Origin: Bdellovibrionaceae bacterium UBA1609
GTDB lineage: Bacteria > Bdellovibrionota > Bdellovibrionia > Bdellovibrionales > UBA1609
Assembly: GCA_002321895.1 (NCBI GenBank)
Contig: DCMZ01000008.1
Location: 186,001 to 250,000, forward strand
Direction: 5' to 3'
Length of the DNA: 64,000 nt
Positions 35,896 to 44,008 of this stretch are shown here, piece after piece. The notes beneath the pieces are model-generated. The model did no database searches and was not told where the DNA came from. It was given only the letters and a program-made list of their open reading frames with translations. Both the position numbers and the translations under genes were made by a program. Each line of letters begins with the position of its first letter. The stretch's first letter is position 1.

Positions 35896-36936
35896 TTACT
35901 GAGCTTTTGGGGTCAGGATTTGAGCCACTTGGGTTGTCGGCGTAACGGATGCTTTTTTACCAGGGCTACTTGGTGCAGGGAAACTCATTTTAATGCCAAA
36001 AACGATGACTAGACTCACTGCCAATCCGAGGCCGGCTTTACCAAGATCTTTCCCCGCGAGGTGGAAAGTGTCTTTGATGGACTGAAGGTGAAGTTGGTGG
36101 GAAATGGCAAACTCACGGCCCGCCAAGACTCCTAAAAAGACCCATGTGGTACTCATTGGTAAGTTGTTCAACTCTTTAAAGAAAAACAAGATGATGGCGT
36201 AGATAAAATCGATGATCGTTGCGGATCGAATATCTCGCGTGTTGGTTTTGGTGGTTACGATTTTTTGAATCTCACCGCCATTGGAGCGAAAGATGTAAGC
36301 CAGCATGGCGAGCATTACAGCAAGAGACATTAAGAGTTGGGTGAATTCAAGGTTGCGGGGCAGGTAAACATAAATATTGGCAAAGTCCTGAATGAGCCAC
36401 TGGCTCCAAAGAAACCCGGTAGAAATCCACTGTAAGGCGATCCAGCGTCGTCGCAATTTAAAGTCGGGAGTTTCAAAGGATTTTAAAAAGTTCTTTTCTA
36501 GCTTTTTTGAGATTAAAGCCCAAAGCACCACTGCGGCACCAAAAGCCACGACGTATCCCATGATGGATTTTAAAATCACTTTTCCTAACAAGGCACTGCC
36601 AGTAAAAACACTAAGCACTAAAAAGGTCGTACTTACGGGAACACCCACACGAGTTAAAAACAAAAGGGCAATGGGTGGCATAACATGATACCACTCAAGA
36701 GTTTCTATTACAGGAATGCGTTCAAGGCGCCCAAAAGAGACATCACCACCATGGGTGTACCAGCCATAGATCAAAACGGCAGACATGATCGAGGCAGCAA
36801 AGGCCCACAGCACATACCAGGGCTTTTTACTGTTGGAGCACAAAAAGGTACCGAGGGTTTGAATGGCGTCATTACCAACAATGGCATAACTGGCCAGTAA
36901 AAATCCAACACACATATAGATGGTATTTAAATCCAT
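35896..36936 (-). CDS. PiT-family inorganic phosphate transporter
   Basis: The 346-residue membrane protein has about ten hydrophobic segments. The PiT/PHO4 signatures are present in both halves: G-N-D-A-I-Q-T near residue 22 and V-P-V-S-T-T near 99 in the first half, N-N-L-P-M-S-T-T near 260 in the second. It would import phosphate, probably with protons. It is shorter than E. coli PitA (about 500 residues). A GGAG site precedes the ATG. The window also carries a Na/Pi-type protein at its left edge. Confidence 0.82.
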   Translation of the reverse strand: MDLNTIYMCVGFLLASYAIVGNDAIQTLGTFLCSNSKKPWYVLWAFAASIMSAVLIYGWYTHGGDVSFGRLERIPVIETLEWYHVMPPIALLFLTRVGVPVSTTFLVLSVFTGSALLGKVILKSIMGYVVAFGAAVVLWALISKKLEKNFLKSFETPDFKLRRRWIALQWISTGFLWSQWLIQDFANIYVYLPRNLEFTQLLMSLAVMLAMLAYIFRSNGGEIQKIVTTKTNTRDIRSATIIDFIYAIILFFFKELNNLPMSTTWVFLGVLAGREFAISHQLHLQSIKDTFHLAGKDLGKAGLGLAVSLVIVFGIKMSFPAPSSPGKKASVTPTTQVAQILTPKAQ

Positions 36937-37054
36937 TTTCGAGTCTCCGACTTTAAAAGATGAACATTGTTTTATCAGAGAATGGCGTAAAAAGAAGAGG
37001 GCTCACCATATCCAAACAAGATTCCAATGAAAGGAGATTCTGGGGTGGGGAGAG

Positions 37055-37071
37055 TGGGTCTAAGCGACCCA
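37055..37071 (-). repeat. Hairpin downstream of alaS
   Basis: TGGGTC and GACCCA form a 6-bp stem with a TAAGC loop, about 30 bases after the alaS stop on the minus strand. It has no T run and could be a weak terminator. Confidence 0.4.
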
Positions 37072-37098
37072 AATCTACATAAAATTTATAGAGAATAT

Positions 37099-39810
37099 CT
37101 ATTGAAAAAGTTGCCTAGCCGTATCAAAAGCCTTGTTGAGGTCGGCACGGTTGGGAGCTGACCCTTGAGCAAATTCTGGGCGTCCGCCACCTTTACCGCC
37201 CATTACGCTAGCCACTTCTTTCAAGATATCTCCCGCCTTGATCGCAGGGATTAAGTCTTTAGAAACACCCACTATAATTGGGTTGGTCTTATCACTTTTA
37301 CCCACCACAACGACCACGCCGGTTTTAATCTTATCTTTAATATGGTCACTTAAGTCGCTGAGCACTTTACGGTCATCGATTTCTAAATCACACAGTACCA
37401 GTTTACCTGCTTTGCCATCCTTATTAAAGTCCATGGCTTCGTTGATAAAGGTATTAGCATCGACTTTGTCGGACTTTAATTTTTGAATTTGTTTTTCAAG
37501 ATCCTTAATTTGTTCCCGTGTGGATTCCATCCATTGAGGTAAGACTTCTTTAGTGGATTCCAGGTAGTCATTCCATCCCATTTCTTGGCCCGAGAAGGCG
37601 CGAGCTTTTTGCGCCTCTCTAATGTTCTTTAGAGCATACTGTCTTGCTACACTACCAGTAATGGCCTCCACTCGACGAACACCAGCGCTCACGCCACTTT
37701 CGCTCACTAACTTGAAAAGGCCAATCTGAGAGGTGTTGGATACATGAGTTCCACCACATAATTCCATAGAAAAAGGACCCATTTCGACCACCCGCACTTC
37801 ATCTCCGTACTTCTCTCCAAACAGTGCCAATGCACCTTTTTCTTTAGCTGAATCCGGACTCATTACCTCCGTAGAAACGGGGTTAGCGCGATCGATCTCT
37901 TCGTTCACCAAAGATTCAATCCGATAGATTTCCTTTTCAGTGAGTGGCGATTTATGAGTGAAGTCAAAACGCAATCGATGGGGCTCGACAAGAGAACCGG
38001 CCTGTTGAATATGTTCACCCAATACAGCCCTAAGAGCAGAATGTAGCAGGTGAGTGGCGGAATGGTTGTTGGCAGTTTGAGTGTGCTCACCGGCATCTAC
38101 GGTTTGTGCGCAAATCTCAGTGGTGTTGAGTTGACCAGAAGTGACTTTGACATGTAACAGGTGAACATCAGAGTGTTTCGTGCAATCGATCACTTGAGCC
38201 ACACCATTGGGACCTTCCACTTCGCCCACATCCCCCACTTGGCCACCACTTTCAGCATAAAAGCAGGTTTGATCAAAAGCGATGAGGCCACTTTCACCTT
38301 CATTCAATGTTTTAACTTCTGATTTTCCATTAGAAAGACCAATAAGTGTACCTTCGGTTTTAAGAGAGCCATCGTATCCTTTAAATACTGTGGCTCCTTT
38401 TTTCTTTAGCAGGTCCTGTCCCCACTGAATCAGGTGGGCTTGATCGGCAGCTAACCCCTTGGACTTCCATGAGGCTTTGGCTTTCGACTTAGCCGCGGAC
38501 ATTTCCTTTTCAAACCCAGCTTCATCCACTTTTAAGCCTTGTTCCTCAGCCATGATTCGGGTGAGGTCCACAGGAAATCCGTAGGTGTCATAAAGTTTGA
38601 AAGCCGAGACGCCAGAAAGGGTCGACTCGCCAGCGGTCTTTAATTGTTCAAGTTCAGTATGAAGTAACGATGTTCCTTGATCTAGAGTCTTTAAAAAACG
38701 TTCCTCTTCATCAGAAACATTGCTTGTGATGATGTTCTTTCGCTCTTCCAGTTCCGGGTAGGCAGAATTCATTTTCGTAATCACGGAGTCCACCATAGCT
38801 GGCAGCAAACTGTCGTGAGTTAAATTGCGTCCATAACGGATGGCTCTGCGCATGATTCGGCGGAGGACATATCCTCTTCCGTCATTTGACGGCATAACAC
38901 CATCTCCAATAAGAAATGCCGAGCTTCTTGCGTGATCTGCTAAAACACGTAGAGCAATGTTATTGGCCTCAGCTTCAGCTAAGGCTTTTCCTGATAGCTT
39001 GCGGGTGTCGGTCACATACTCTTTGCCAGAAATCTTACAGGCCGTAGCAATAATATCTTGAAACAACTCAGTGTCGTAGTTGTTCAACTGACCTTGTAAT
39101 AGAGTGGTAAGCCTTTCCAGTCCCATTCCGGTATCGATCGAAGGGTTGGGCAATGGGTTCATCTTTCCAGATTCATCCTCATTGAACTGCATAAATACCA
39201 GGTTCCAGATCTCTACAAATCGGTCACCCTCTCCACCCATCACATTTTGTTTGGGGTCTCCACCTACGTGCTCGCCAAAATCATAAAATATCTCAGAGCA
39301 GGGTCCACATGGGCCTGTGTTACCCATCCGCCAAAAATTATCCTTTTCTCCAAACCGGTAAATTCGGTCCTTTGGAACTTGCTCTTGCTTCTCCCAAATC
39401 TCTGCGGCTTCGTCGTCAGTTTCGAAAACGGTGACATATAGGCGATCTTTATCGAGCCCTAAGTCGTTGGTTAAGAAATCCCAAGCGTAGTGAATGGCCT
39501 CTTTTTTAAAATAGTCTCCAAAAGAAAAGTTTCCCAACATCTCAAAGAAGGTGTGGTGTCGGGCAGTATGTCCTACATTTTCTAAATCATTGTGTTTCCC
39601 ACCAGCACGTACGCATTTTTGAGAGGTTGTAGCTCGCGAGTAATCACGTGTTTCCAATCCCAAGAAAACATTTTTAAATTGGTTCATTCCCGCATTGGTA
39701 AATAGGAGTGTGGGGTCATTCTCTGGTATGAGGCGACCGCTAGGTTGGATCGAGTGACCTTGCTTTTTAAAATATTCTAAGAAACGGGATCGAATGTCTG
39801 AACTGTTCAT
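37099..39810 (-). CDS. alaS: Alanyl-tRNA synthetase
   Basis: The 903-residue protein is full length for AlaRS. The N-terminal catalytic domain starts with R-S-R-F-L-E-Y-F and contains F-T-N-A-G-M-N-Q-F-K and a G-M-G-L-E-R-L segment. The editing domain zinc site is seen as H-S-A-T-H near residue 585 and C-G-G-T-H near 692. The C-terminal domain ends with G-G-K-G-G-G-R-P-E-F-A-Q. It charges tRNA-Ala and edits mischarged Ser/Gly. It follows recX by 14 bases. Confidence 0.97.
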   Translation of the reverse strand: MNSSDIRSRFLEYFKKQGHSIQPSGRLIPENDPTLLFTNAGMNQFKNVFLGLETRDYSRATTSQKCVRAGGKHNDLENVGHTARHHTFFEMLGNFSFGDYFKKEAIHYAWDFLTNDLGLDKDRLYVTVFETDDEAAEIWEKQEQVPKDRIYRFGEKDNFWRMGNTGPCGPCSEIFYDFGEHVGGDPKQNVMGGEGDRFVEIWNLVFMQFNEDESGKMNPLPNPSIDTGMGLERLTTLLQGQLNNYDTELFQDIIATACKISGKEYVTDTRKLSGKALAEAEANNIALRVLADHARSSAFLIGDGVMPSNDGRGYVLRRIMRRAIRYGRNLTHDSLLPAMVDSVITKMNSAYPELEERKNIITSNVSDEEERFLKTLDQGTSLLHTELEQLKTAGESTLSGVSAFKLYDTYGFPVDLTRIMAEEQGLKVDEAGFEKEMSAAKSKAKASWKSKGLAADQAHLIQWGQDLLKKKGATVFKGYDGSLKTEGTLIGLSNGKSEVKTLNEGESGLIAFDQTCFYAESGGQVGDVGEVEGPNGVAQVIDCTKHSDVHLLHVKVTSGQLNTTEICAQTVDAGEHTQTANNHSATHLLHSALRAVLGEHIQQAGSLVEPHRLRFDFTHKSPLTEKEIYRIESLVNEEIDRANPVSTEVMSPDSAKEKGALALFGEKYGDEVRVVEMGPFSMELCGGTHVSNTSQIGLFKLVSESGVSAGVRRVEAITGSVARQYALKNIREAQKARAFSGQEMGWNDYLESTKEVLPQWMESTREQIKDLEKQIQKLKSDKVDANTFINEAMDFNKDGKAGKLVLCDLEIDDRKVLSDLSDHIKDKIKTGVVVVVGKSDKTNPIIVGVSKDLIPAIKAGDILKEVASVMGGKGGGRPEFAQGSAPNRADLNKAFDTARQLFQ

Positions 39811-39824
39811 ATTATTTCCTGGCT

Positions 39825-40268
39825 TTAAAACAATGACCGAATGGTGTCCAGATCATAACCTCTGGAAGATAGAAAACGAAAGGCTTTTTGCCGCTCTTCA
39901 TAGGATAGGCTCTGGTAGTCTCCAAATTTTACAGACAACAGCTCATGGGCTTTCTCTTTTTCACGGTCCGGGGTCCGATCTACAGGCGGTAAGCCCTTGT
40001 CCTGGAGGTATTTCTGAATATATCTATACCCTTTTCCTTTAAGATGAAGCCTTTCGGCCACCAGCTCCGCCAGCTCTTCGGGCTCTTTCAGCCAACGGCG
40101 TTCCTTAGCTTCTTCCAAAGCCTTTCGAATGGCATCGGCTGTGAAACGCCGACCCAATTTTTCTCTGAGTTCCTTCTCTGAATGATCTCTACGAGAAAGG
40201 TAATCCACCAATTTGTCGGAGGCTTTTAAGGCATCGTCAGATTTTTCTTTGGGAAACTTGTAGTACAT
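39825..40268 (-). CDS. recX: Regulatory protein RecX
   Basis: The 147-residue basic, helical protein has the RecX repeats, for example Y-L-S-R-R-D-H-S-E-K-E-L-R-E-K-L near residue 23 and S-S-R-G-Y-D-L-D-T-I near the end. RecX restrains RecA filaments. Here it lies between pilT and alaS, about 2.5 kb from recA and on the opposite strand, rather than directly downstream of recA. Confidence 0.88.
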   Translation of the reverse strand: MYYKFPKEKSDDALKASDKLVDYLSRRDHSEKELREKLGRRFTADAIRKALEEAKERRWLKEPEELAELVAERLHLKGKGYRYIQKYLQDKGLPPVDRTPDREKEKAHELLSVKFGDYQSLSYEERQKAFRFLSSRGYDLDTIRSLF

Positions 40269-40321
40269 GCAGCGAAGCTATCAGCTGCCATCAAATAAGG
40301 CAACCGGAGGGCCGGTTTACT

Positions 40322-41557
40322 CTAGAACTTTCTCTTTTTTGATTTGGTTTGGGCATTGGTAAAGTCAAATTCAATTTCGGAACTGTTTTTATTGCCTTCC
40401 AGATAGCTGTCCATCCGATCATTGGATTCGGAACTATTGAATCGATTGTCCGAATCCATTTTAACGCCACTTAAAAGCACTTTAAAATCTTCTGGATGAT
40501 TTGTGATTTCAAGGGCGTGTTTCATGTCGATCCAGCCTTTGTCCAAGAGATCAATCAATGATTGATCAAAGGTTTGCATGCCATAAGACACTTTCGATTC
40601 AGCAATGGCTTTAGGGATATCTCCTGTGCGTTCGGGATCTTCGATCATCTCTCGAATTCTTTGAGAGACAATCATCACTTCGCAAGCGGGAACAAATCCT
40701 CGCCCATCTTTACGTGTGGCCAGACGTTGAGAGATAACAGCTTTCAAAACACTGGCAAGATGTATGCGGATGGCGGCCTGCTGTTCCGGTGGAAATACGT
40801 TCAGGATTCTATATATGGTTTCTCGAGCGTCCATGGTGTGCAGAGTGGATATAACAAGATGTCCGGTTTCGGCTGCAGAAATAGCGGTTTCTATTGTTTC
40901 TCGATCGCGCAACTCACCAATGAGAATCACATCAGGATCTTGGCGGAGAGCCGACCGAAGAGCTCTTTTATAATCAGTGGTATCAATACCTAATTCTCGT
41001 TGAGTGATGATGCTCTTTTTATCCCGAATGAGGTATTCGATGGGATCTTCAATCGTCACAATGTGTTTATTTTTAGTATGATTGATTTGGTTCACAATAG
41101 CGGCGAGAGTCGAAGATTTTCCGGCACCGGTAATGCCTGTACACAAAATCAATCCTCTCTCTAAATTGGCAATGTTTTGCAAGATGGGAGGGAGGTTTAG
41201 GTCCGTAATGCGTGGAACTTCATAGGGAATTGTACGGCACACCATTCGAGACGAGCCTCTTTGTTTAAAGATGCTAAACCGAAAACGACCAAGACCTGCT
41301 ACTCCATAGCCCATGTCGATTTCTTTCATGTTCTTTAGGTCGCGACGTTGCTCTTCGTCGAGCAGGGTATTCACAATATCGTCCAATTCCGCAGAGCTAA
41401 GCTCTTTTAAAGTGGGAGCTAGAGGGCGCAGATTGCCAAATCGTCTGACCACAGGAACGATTCCCGCTTTAAGATGCAAGTCGCTGGCCTTTTGCTTGAT
41501 GGACAGTTCCAACAGCTTCAGAAGATATGGATGTATTTTATTGGCCTTGCCCGTCAT
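40322..41557 (-). CDS. pilT: Type IV pilus retraction ATPase PilT
   Basis: I chose the ATG at 41557 (411 residues) because it has an AGGG site five bases upstream; an in-frame TTG lies six codons earlier. Walker A is G-I-T-G-A-G-K-S-S near residue 125, the Asp box T-I-E-D-P-I-E near 155, Walker B I-L-I-G-E-L-R-D near 195 and the His box S-T-L-H-T near 223. The C-terminal 45-residue Ser/Asn-rich tail is unusual. PilT powers pilus retraction and twitching. Confidence 0.92.
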   Translation of the reverse strand: MTGKANKIHPYLLKLLELSIKQKASDLHLKAGIVPVVRRFGNLRPLAPTLKELSSAELDDIVNTLLDEEQRRDLKNMKEIDMGYGVAGLGRFRFSIFKQRGSSRMVCRTIPYEVPRITDLNLPPILQNIANLERGLILCTGITGAGKSSTLAAIVNQINHTKNKHIVTIEDPIEYLIRDKKSIITQRELGIDTTDYKRALRSALRQDPDVILIGELRDRETIETAISAAETGHLVISTLHTMDARETIYRILNVFPPEQQAAIRIHLASVLKAVISQRLATRKDGRGFVPACEVMIVSQRIREMIEDPERTGDIPKAIAESKVSYGMQTFDQSLIDLLDKGWIDMKHALEITNHPEDFKVLLSGVKMDSDNRFNSSESNDRMDSYLEGNKNSSEIEFDFTNAQTKSKKRKF

Positions 41558-41672
41558 TTCGACCCTTTCCCTCAAGCCTTAGTCGGCACGCCGCCTCAAG
41601 TTATAAAGGCCTGTTATTTTAGGGACTTAATTGAGGCTATTTGGATGAAAAGTCTAATCTTAGGTCCAATTG

Positions 41673-41727
41673 GTAAGTAATGTGTAAGTTCACTTTGACT
41701 TACAAACAACTTACACATAGCGTGTAA
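41673..41727. promoter_or_regulatory. Symmetric operator-like repeats between pilT and pgpA-pncC-recA
   Basis: GTAAG occurs at 41673 and 41684, and CTTAC at 41699 and 41710: the copies on each side are 11 bases apart and the whole is symmetric about 41693.5. A second dyad, TTACAC-N5-GTGTAA, follows at 41711-41727. The region lies in the 250-base gap between the divergent pilT and pgpA genes. The half-site spacing equals one helical turn, as for cooperatively bound repressor dimers. It does not match an exact TTAC-N3-GTAA box. Confidence 0.7.
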
Positions 41728-41806
41728 CTACATTTTCGCCCCTCATTTAACGGCTTTTTACTGACAGATTTTGGGGGACCTAGTAGGACTTTGGGAGAGT
41801 CAACAG

Positions 41807-42292
41807 ATGGAGATCCATTTACATATGCAGCCTTGGATTCGCTTCACAGCAACGTTTGGATATCTAGGTCAATCGCCTTGGGCGCCTGGAACTGTAGGTA
41901 CTATCGGTGCCATTCCTTTTGCCTATCTATTGATGTTGGCCGGGGCGGAAGCCTATGTCTTTTCCACACTTCTGTTTTGTGTGTTCTCTATATTTGTGGC
42001 TCAAAGTTTTGAAAACGCTTCAGACAATCATGATAGCAAAGAAATTGTAATTGATGAGGTGGCTGGGTATTTGGTCACAATGACTTTGTTGCCCATGACT
42101 TGGCAGTCCTTTTTGTTGGGCTTTGTGCTGTTTCGTTTTTTTGATGTTCTAAAGCCTTTTCCCATTCGGTTTTTCGATAAAAATGTGGGTGGTGGTTTTG
42201 GAGTGGTTGCTGACGATTTGGTGGCAGGACTGATGGCCAACGTCATTTTGCAGGGGTTGTTAGGTTACTACCCTTTTGTGTTTGGAGTTTAA
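41807..42292 (+). CDS. pgpA: Phosphatidylglycerophosphatase A
   Basis: I chose the ATG at 41807 (161 residues) behind GGGAGAG; an open frame extends upstream. The protein has the PgpA signatures Y-L-G-Q-S-P-W-A-P-G-T-V-G-T, I-V-I-D-E-V-A-G-Y, F-R-F-F-D-V-L-K-P-F-P-I and G-F-G-V-V-A-D-D-L-V-A-G, plus membrane helices. It dephosphorylates phosphatidylglycerol phosphate in the inner membrane. pncC begins directly after its stop. Confidence 0.92.
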   Translation: MEIHLHMQPWIRFTATFGYLGQSPWAPGTVGTIGAIPFAYLLMLAGAEAYVFSTLLFCVFSIFVAQSFENASDNHDSKEIVIDEVAGYLVTMTLLPMTWQSFLLGFVLFRFFDVLKPFPIRFFDKNVGGGFGVVADDLVAGLMANVILQGLLGYYPFVFGV

Positions 42293-42772
42293 ATGGCCAC
42301 ATTGGCAGAACAAGTGAGCGTACGGTTTAAGGATAGCCCTTGGCAATTGGGTTTTGCTGAAAGCTGTACTGGAGGTTTGATTTCAAGCCAACTGACGGCT
42401 CTGTCGGGAGTGTCGAGTTTTTACAGAGGGACTGTGGTTTCGTATCATGGAGACGTGAAGCGAGATGTACTTAAAGTGAGTGCCTCTGATATTAAGGAGC
42501 ATGGTCAAGTGAGTGAGCCGGTGGCTTTACAGATGGCCCGTGGGGCACAACAGGTTTTGGCCGCAGATTGGGCGGTGAGTGTGACGGGCGTGGCGGGTCC
42601 GACCGGCGGAACGGAAATAAAGCCAGTGGGCACTGTGTGCTTTGCTGTGGTGGGTCCGGAATTTGAAAGAGTGTTAACCCATCACTTTGATAAAGATTTA
42701 ACGCGGGAACAGATTCAGCTACAGACGGCAAACAAGGCCTTCGAGCTTTTGCTCCAAGCGGTCAACGAGTGA
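42293..42772 (+). CDS. pncC: CinA-family nicotinamide-nucleotide amidohydrolase
   Basis: The 159-residue protein corresponds to the C-terminal (PncC) domain of CinA alone: F-A-E-S-C-T-G-G-L-I near residue 20, Y-H-G-D-V-K-R-D near 52 and V-T-G-V-A-G-P-T-G-G near 97. PncC hydrolyses NMN to nicotinic acid mononucleotide. The N-terminal MoaB-like half found in long CinA proteins is absent. Placement just before recA matches the classical cinA-recA arrangement. Confidence 0.9.
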   Translation: MATLAEQVSVRFKDSPWQLGFAESCTGGLISSQLTALSGVSSFYRGTVVSYHGDVKRDVLKVSASDIKEHGQVSEPVALQMARGAQQVLAADWAVSVTGVAGPTGGTEIKPVGTVCFAVVGPEFERVLTHHFDKDLTREQIQLQTANKAFELLLQAVNE

Positions 42773-42803
42773 TTACAATTTAAAAAAAAGAGGGAGATCG
42801 ATT

Positions 42804-43940
42804 ATGCGTCAAGCAACAGGAAATAACGACAAGTCAAAAGCTCTAGAGCTAGCTATTGCCAATATTGAAAAGCAATTTGGAAAAGGCTCTATTATGAAGT
42901 TGGGTGATGAAGCCCAAAGAGCCAATGTGCCGGTATACAGTACGGGTTCATTGGGTTTGGATATTGGTTTAGGGATCGGTGGATTACCCATTGGTCGTAT
43001 CGTAGAAGTGTTTGGGCCAGAGAGTTCGGGTAAAACCACATTGGCTCTTTCTACAATCGCTCAAGCCCAAAAGGCCGGTGCTACAGTGGCTTTTGTGGAT
43101 GCGGAACATGCATTGGACGTAAGTTATGCTCGTAAGTTGGGTGTTAACGTGGACGACATGCTAGTGTCTCAGCCGGACACAGGGGAACAGGCGTTAGAAA
43201 TCACAGAAACACTGGTTCGTTCGGGCGCGGTGAATGTGGTTGTCATCGACTCTGTGGCGGCTTTGACTCCAAGAGCTGAGATCGAAGGAGATATGGGAGA
43301 TTCACACATGGGTCTACAGGCTCGTTTGATGTCTCAAGCACTAAGAAAGCTTACGGCGATCATTAACCGCAGTGACACATTGGTAATTTTCATTAACCAA
43401 ATTCGTATGAAGATTGGTGTGATGTTTGGTAACCCTGAAACCACTACGGGTGGTAATGCGTTGAAGTTTTACTCTTCTGTAAGATTAGATGTTCGGCGTA
43501 TTGGTGCCATTAAAAATGGTGACGAGATCGTTGGTAACCGCACCGCAGTTAAGGTGGTCAAAAACAAAATGGCACCTCCTTTTCAGAAGATCGAGTTTGA
43601 TTTGATGTACGGAAAAGGGATTTCACAAGCGGGTGAGTTGCTAGATCTTTGCGTGAAGAAGGACTTGGTGGAAAAGTCCGGAGCTTGGTACTCCTACAAT
43701 GGAGAACGTATGGGTCAAGGTCGCGACAATGCGAAGCAGTTCCTTATGGATAACCCAGAGCTATTTGAGAAACTGAGAAAGCAAATCTTAGTGGATTACG
43801 CTATCGTTCCCGATGACAGTGCGCCTGCGAAAGAAGCTCCGGCGGCGGGTGAGGACGCGAAGTCAGCTTCCTCTGCAGAGCCAAAGGAAGCACTTAAAAA
43901 GGCCACTAAGAGCAAGAAGAAAGCTTCCGCCAAGCATTAG
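42804..43940 (+). CDS. recA: Recombinase A
   Basis: The 378-residue RecA has Walker A G-P-E-S-S-G-K-T at about 71-78, the L1/L2 region with A-E-I-E-G-D-M-G-D-S-H and F-I-N-Q-I-R, and Walker B V-V-I-D-S-V. The last 45 residues are Ala/Lys-rich, ending in a basic stretch rather than the acidic tail of E. coli RecA. It drives homologous recombination and SOS signalling. A GAGGGAG site precedes the ATG. No obvious SOS box lies in the 31-base gap to pncC, so transcription probably comes from upstream of pgpA. Confidence 0.98.
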   Translation: MRQATGNNDKSKALELAIANIEKQFGKGSIMKLGDEAQRANVPVYSTGSLGLDIGLGIGGLPIGRIVEVFGPESSGKTTLALSTIAQAQKAGATVAFVDAEHALDVSYARKLGVNVDDMLVSQPDTGEQALEITETLVRSGAVNVVVIDSVAALTPRAEIEGDMGDSHMGLQARLMSQALRKLTAIINRSDTLVIFINQIRMKIGVMFGNPETTTGGNALKFYSSVRLDVRRIGAIKNGDEIVGNRTAVKVVKNKMAPPFQKIEFDLMYGKGISQAGELLDLCVKKDLVEKSGAWYSYNGERMGQGRDNAKQFLMDNPELFEKLRKQILVDYAIVPDDSAPAKEAPAAGEDAKSASSAEPKEALKKATKSKKKASAKH

Positions 43941-43967
43941 TCGTAGAGATACAATGAGAATTTTTGA

Positions 43968-43996
43968 AAGCCGATCTATGCAGGGTCGGCTTTTTT
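43968..43996 (+). terminator. Intrinsic terminator after recA
   Basis: AAGCCGA and TCGGCTT pair around an 11-base loop and are followed by a T run. It separates recA from the convergent gene ending at 44009. Confidence 0.85.
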
Positions 43997-44008
43997 ATTT
44001 CACTGAAG

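Noticed and set aside
42773..42803. Possible SOS/LexA box in front of recA
   Set aside because: The 31-base gap holds only a ribosome binding site and an A-rich stretch; no TTAC-N3-GTAA or other dyad is present.
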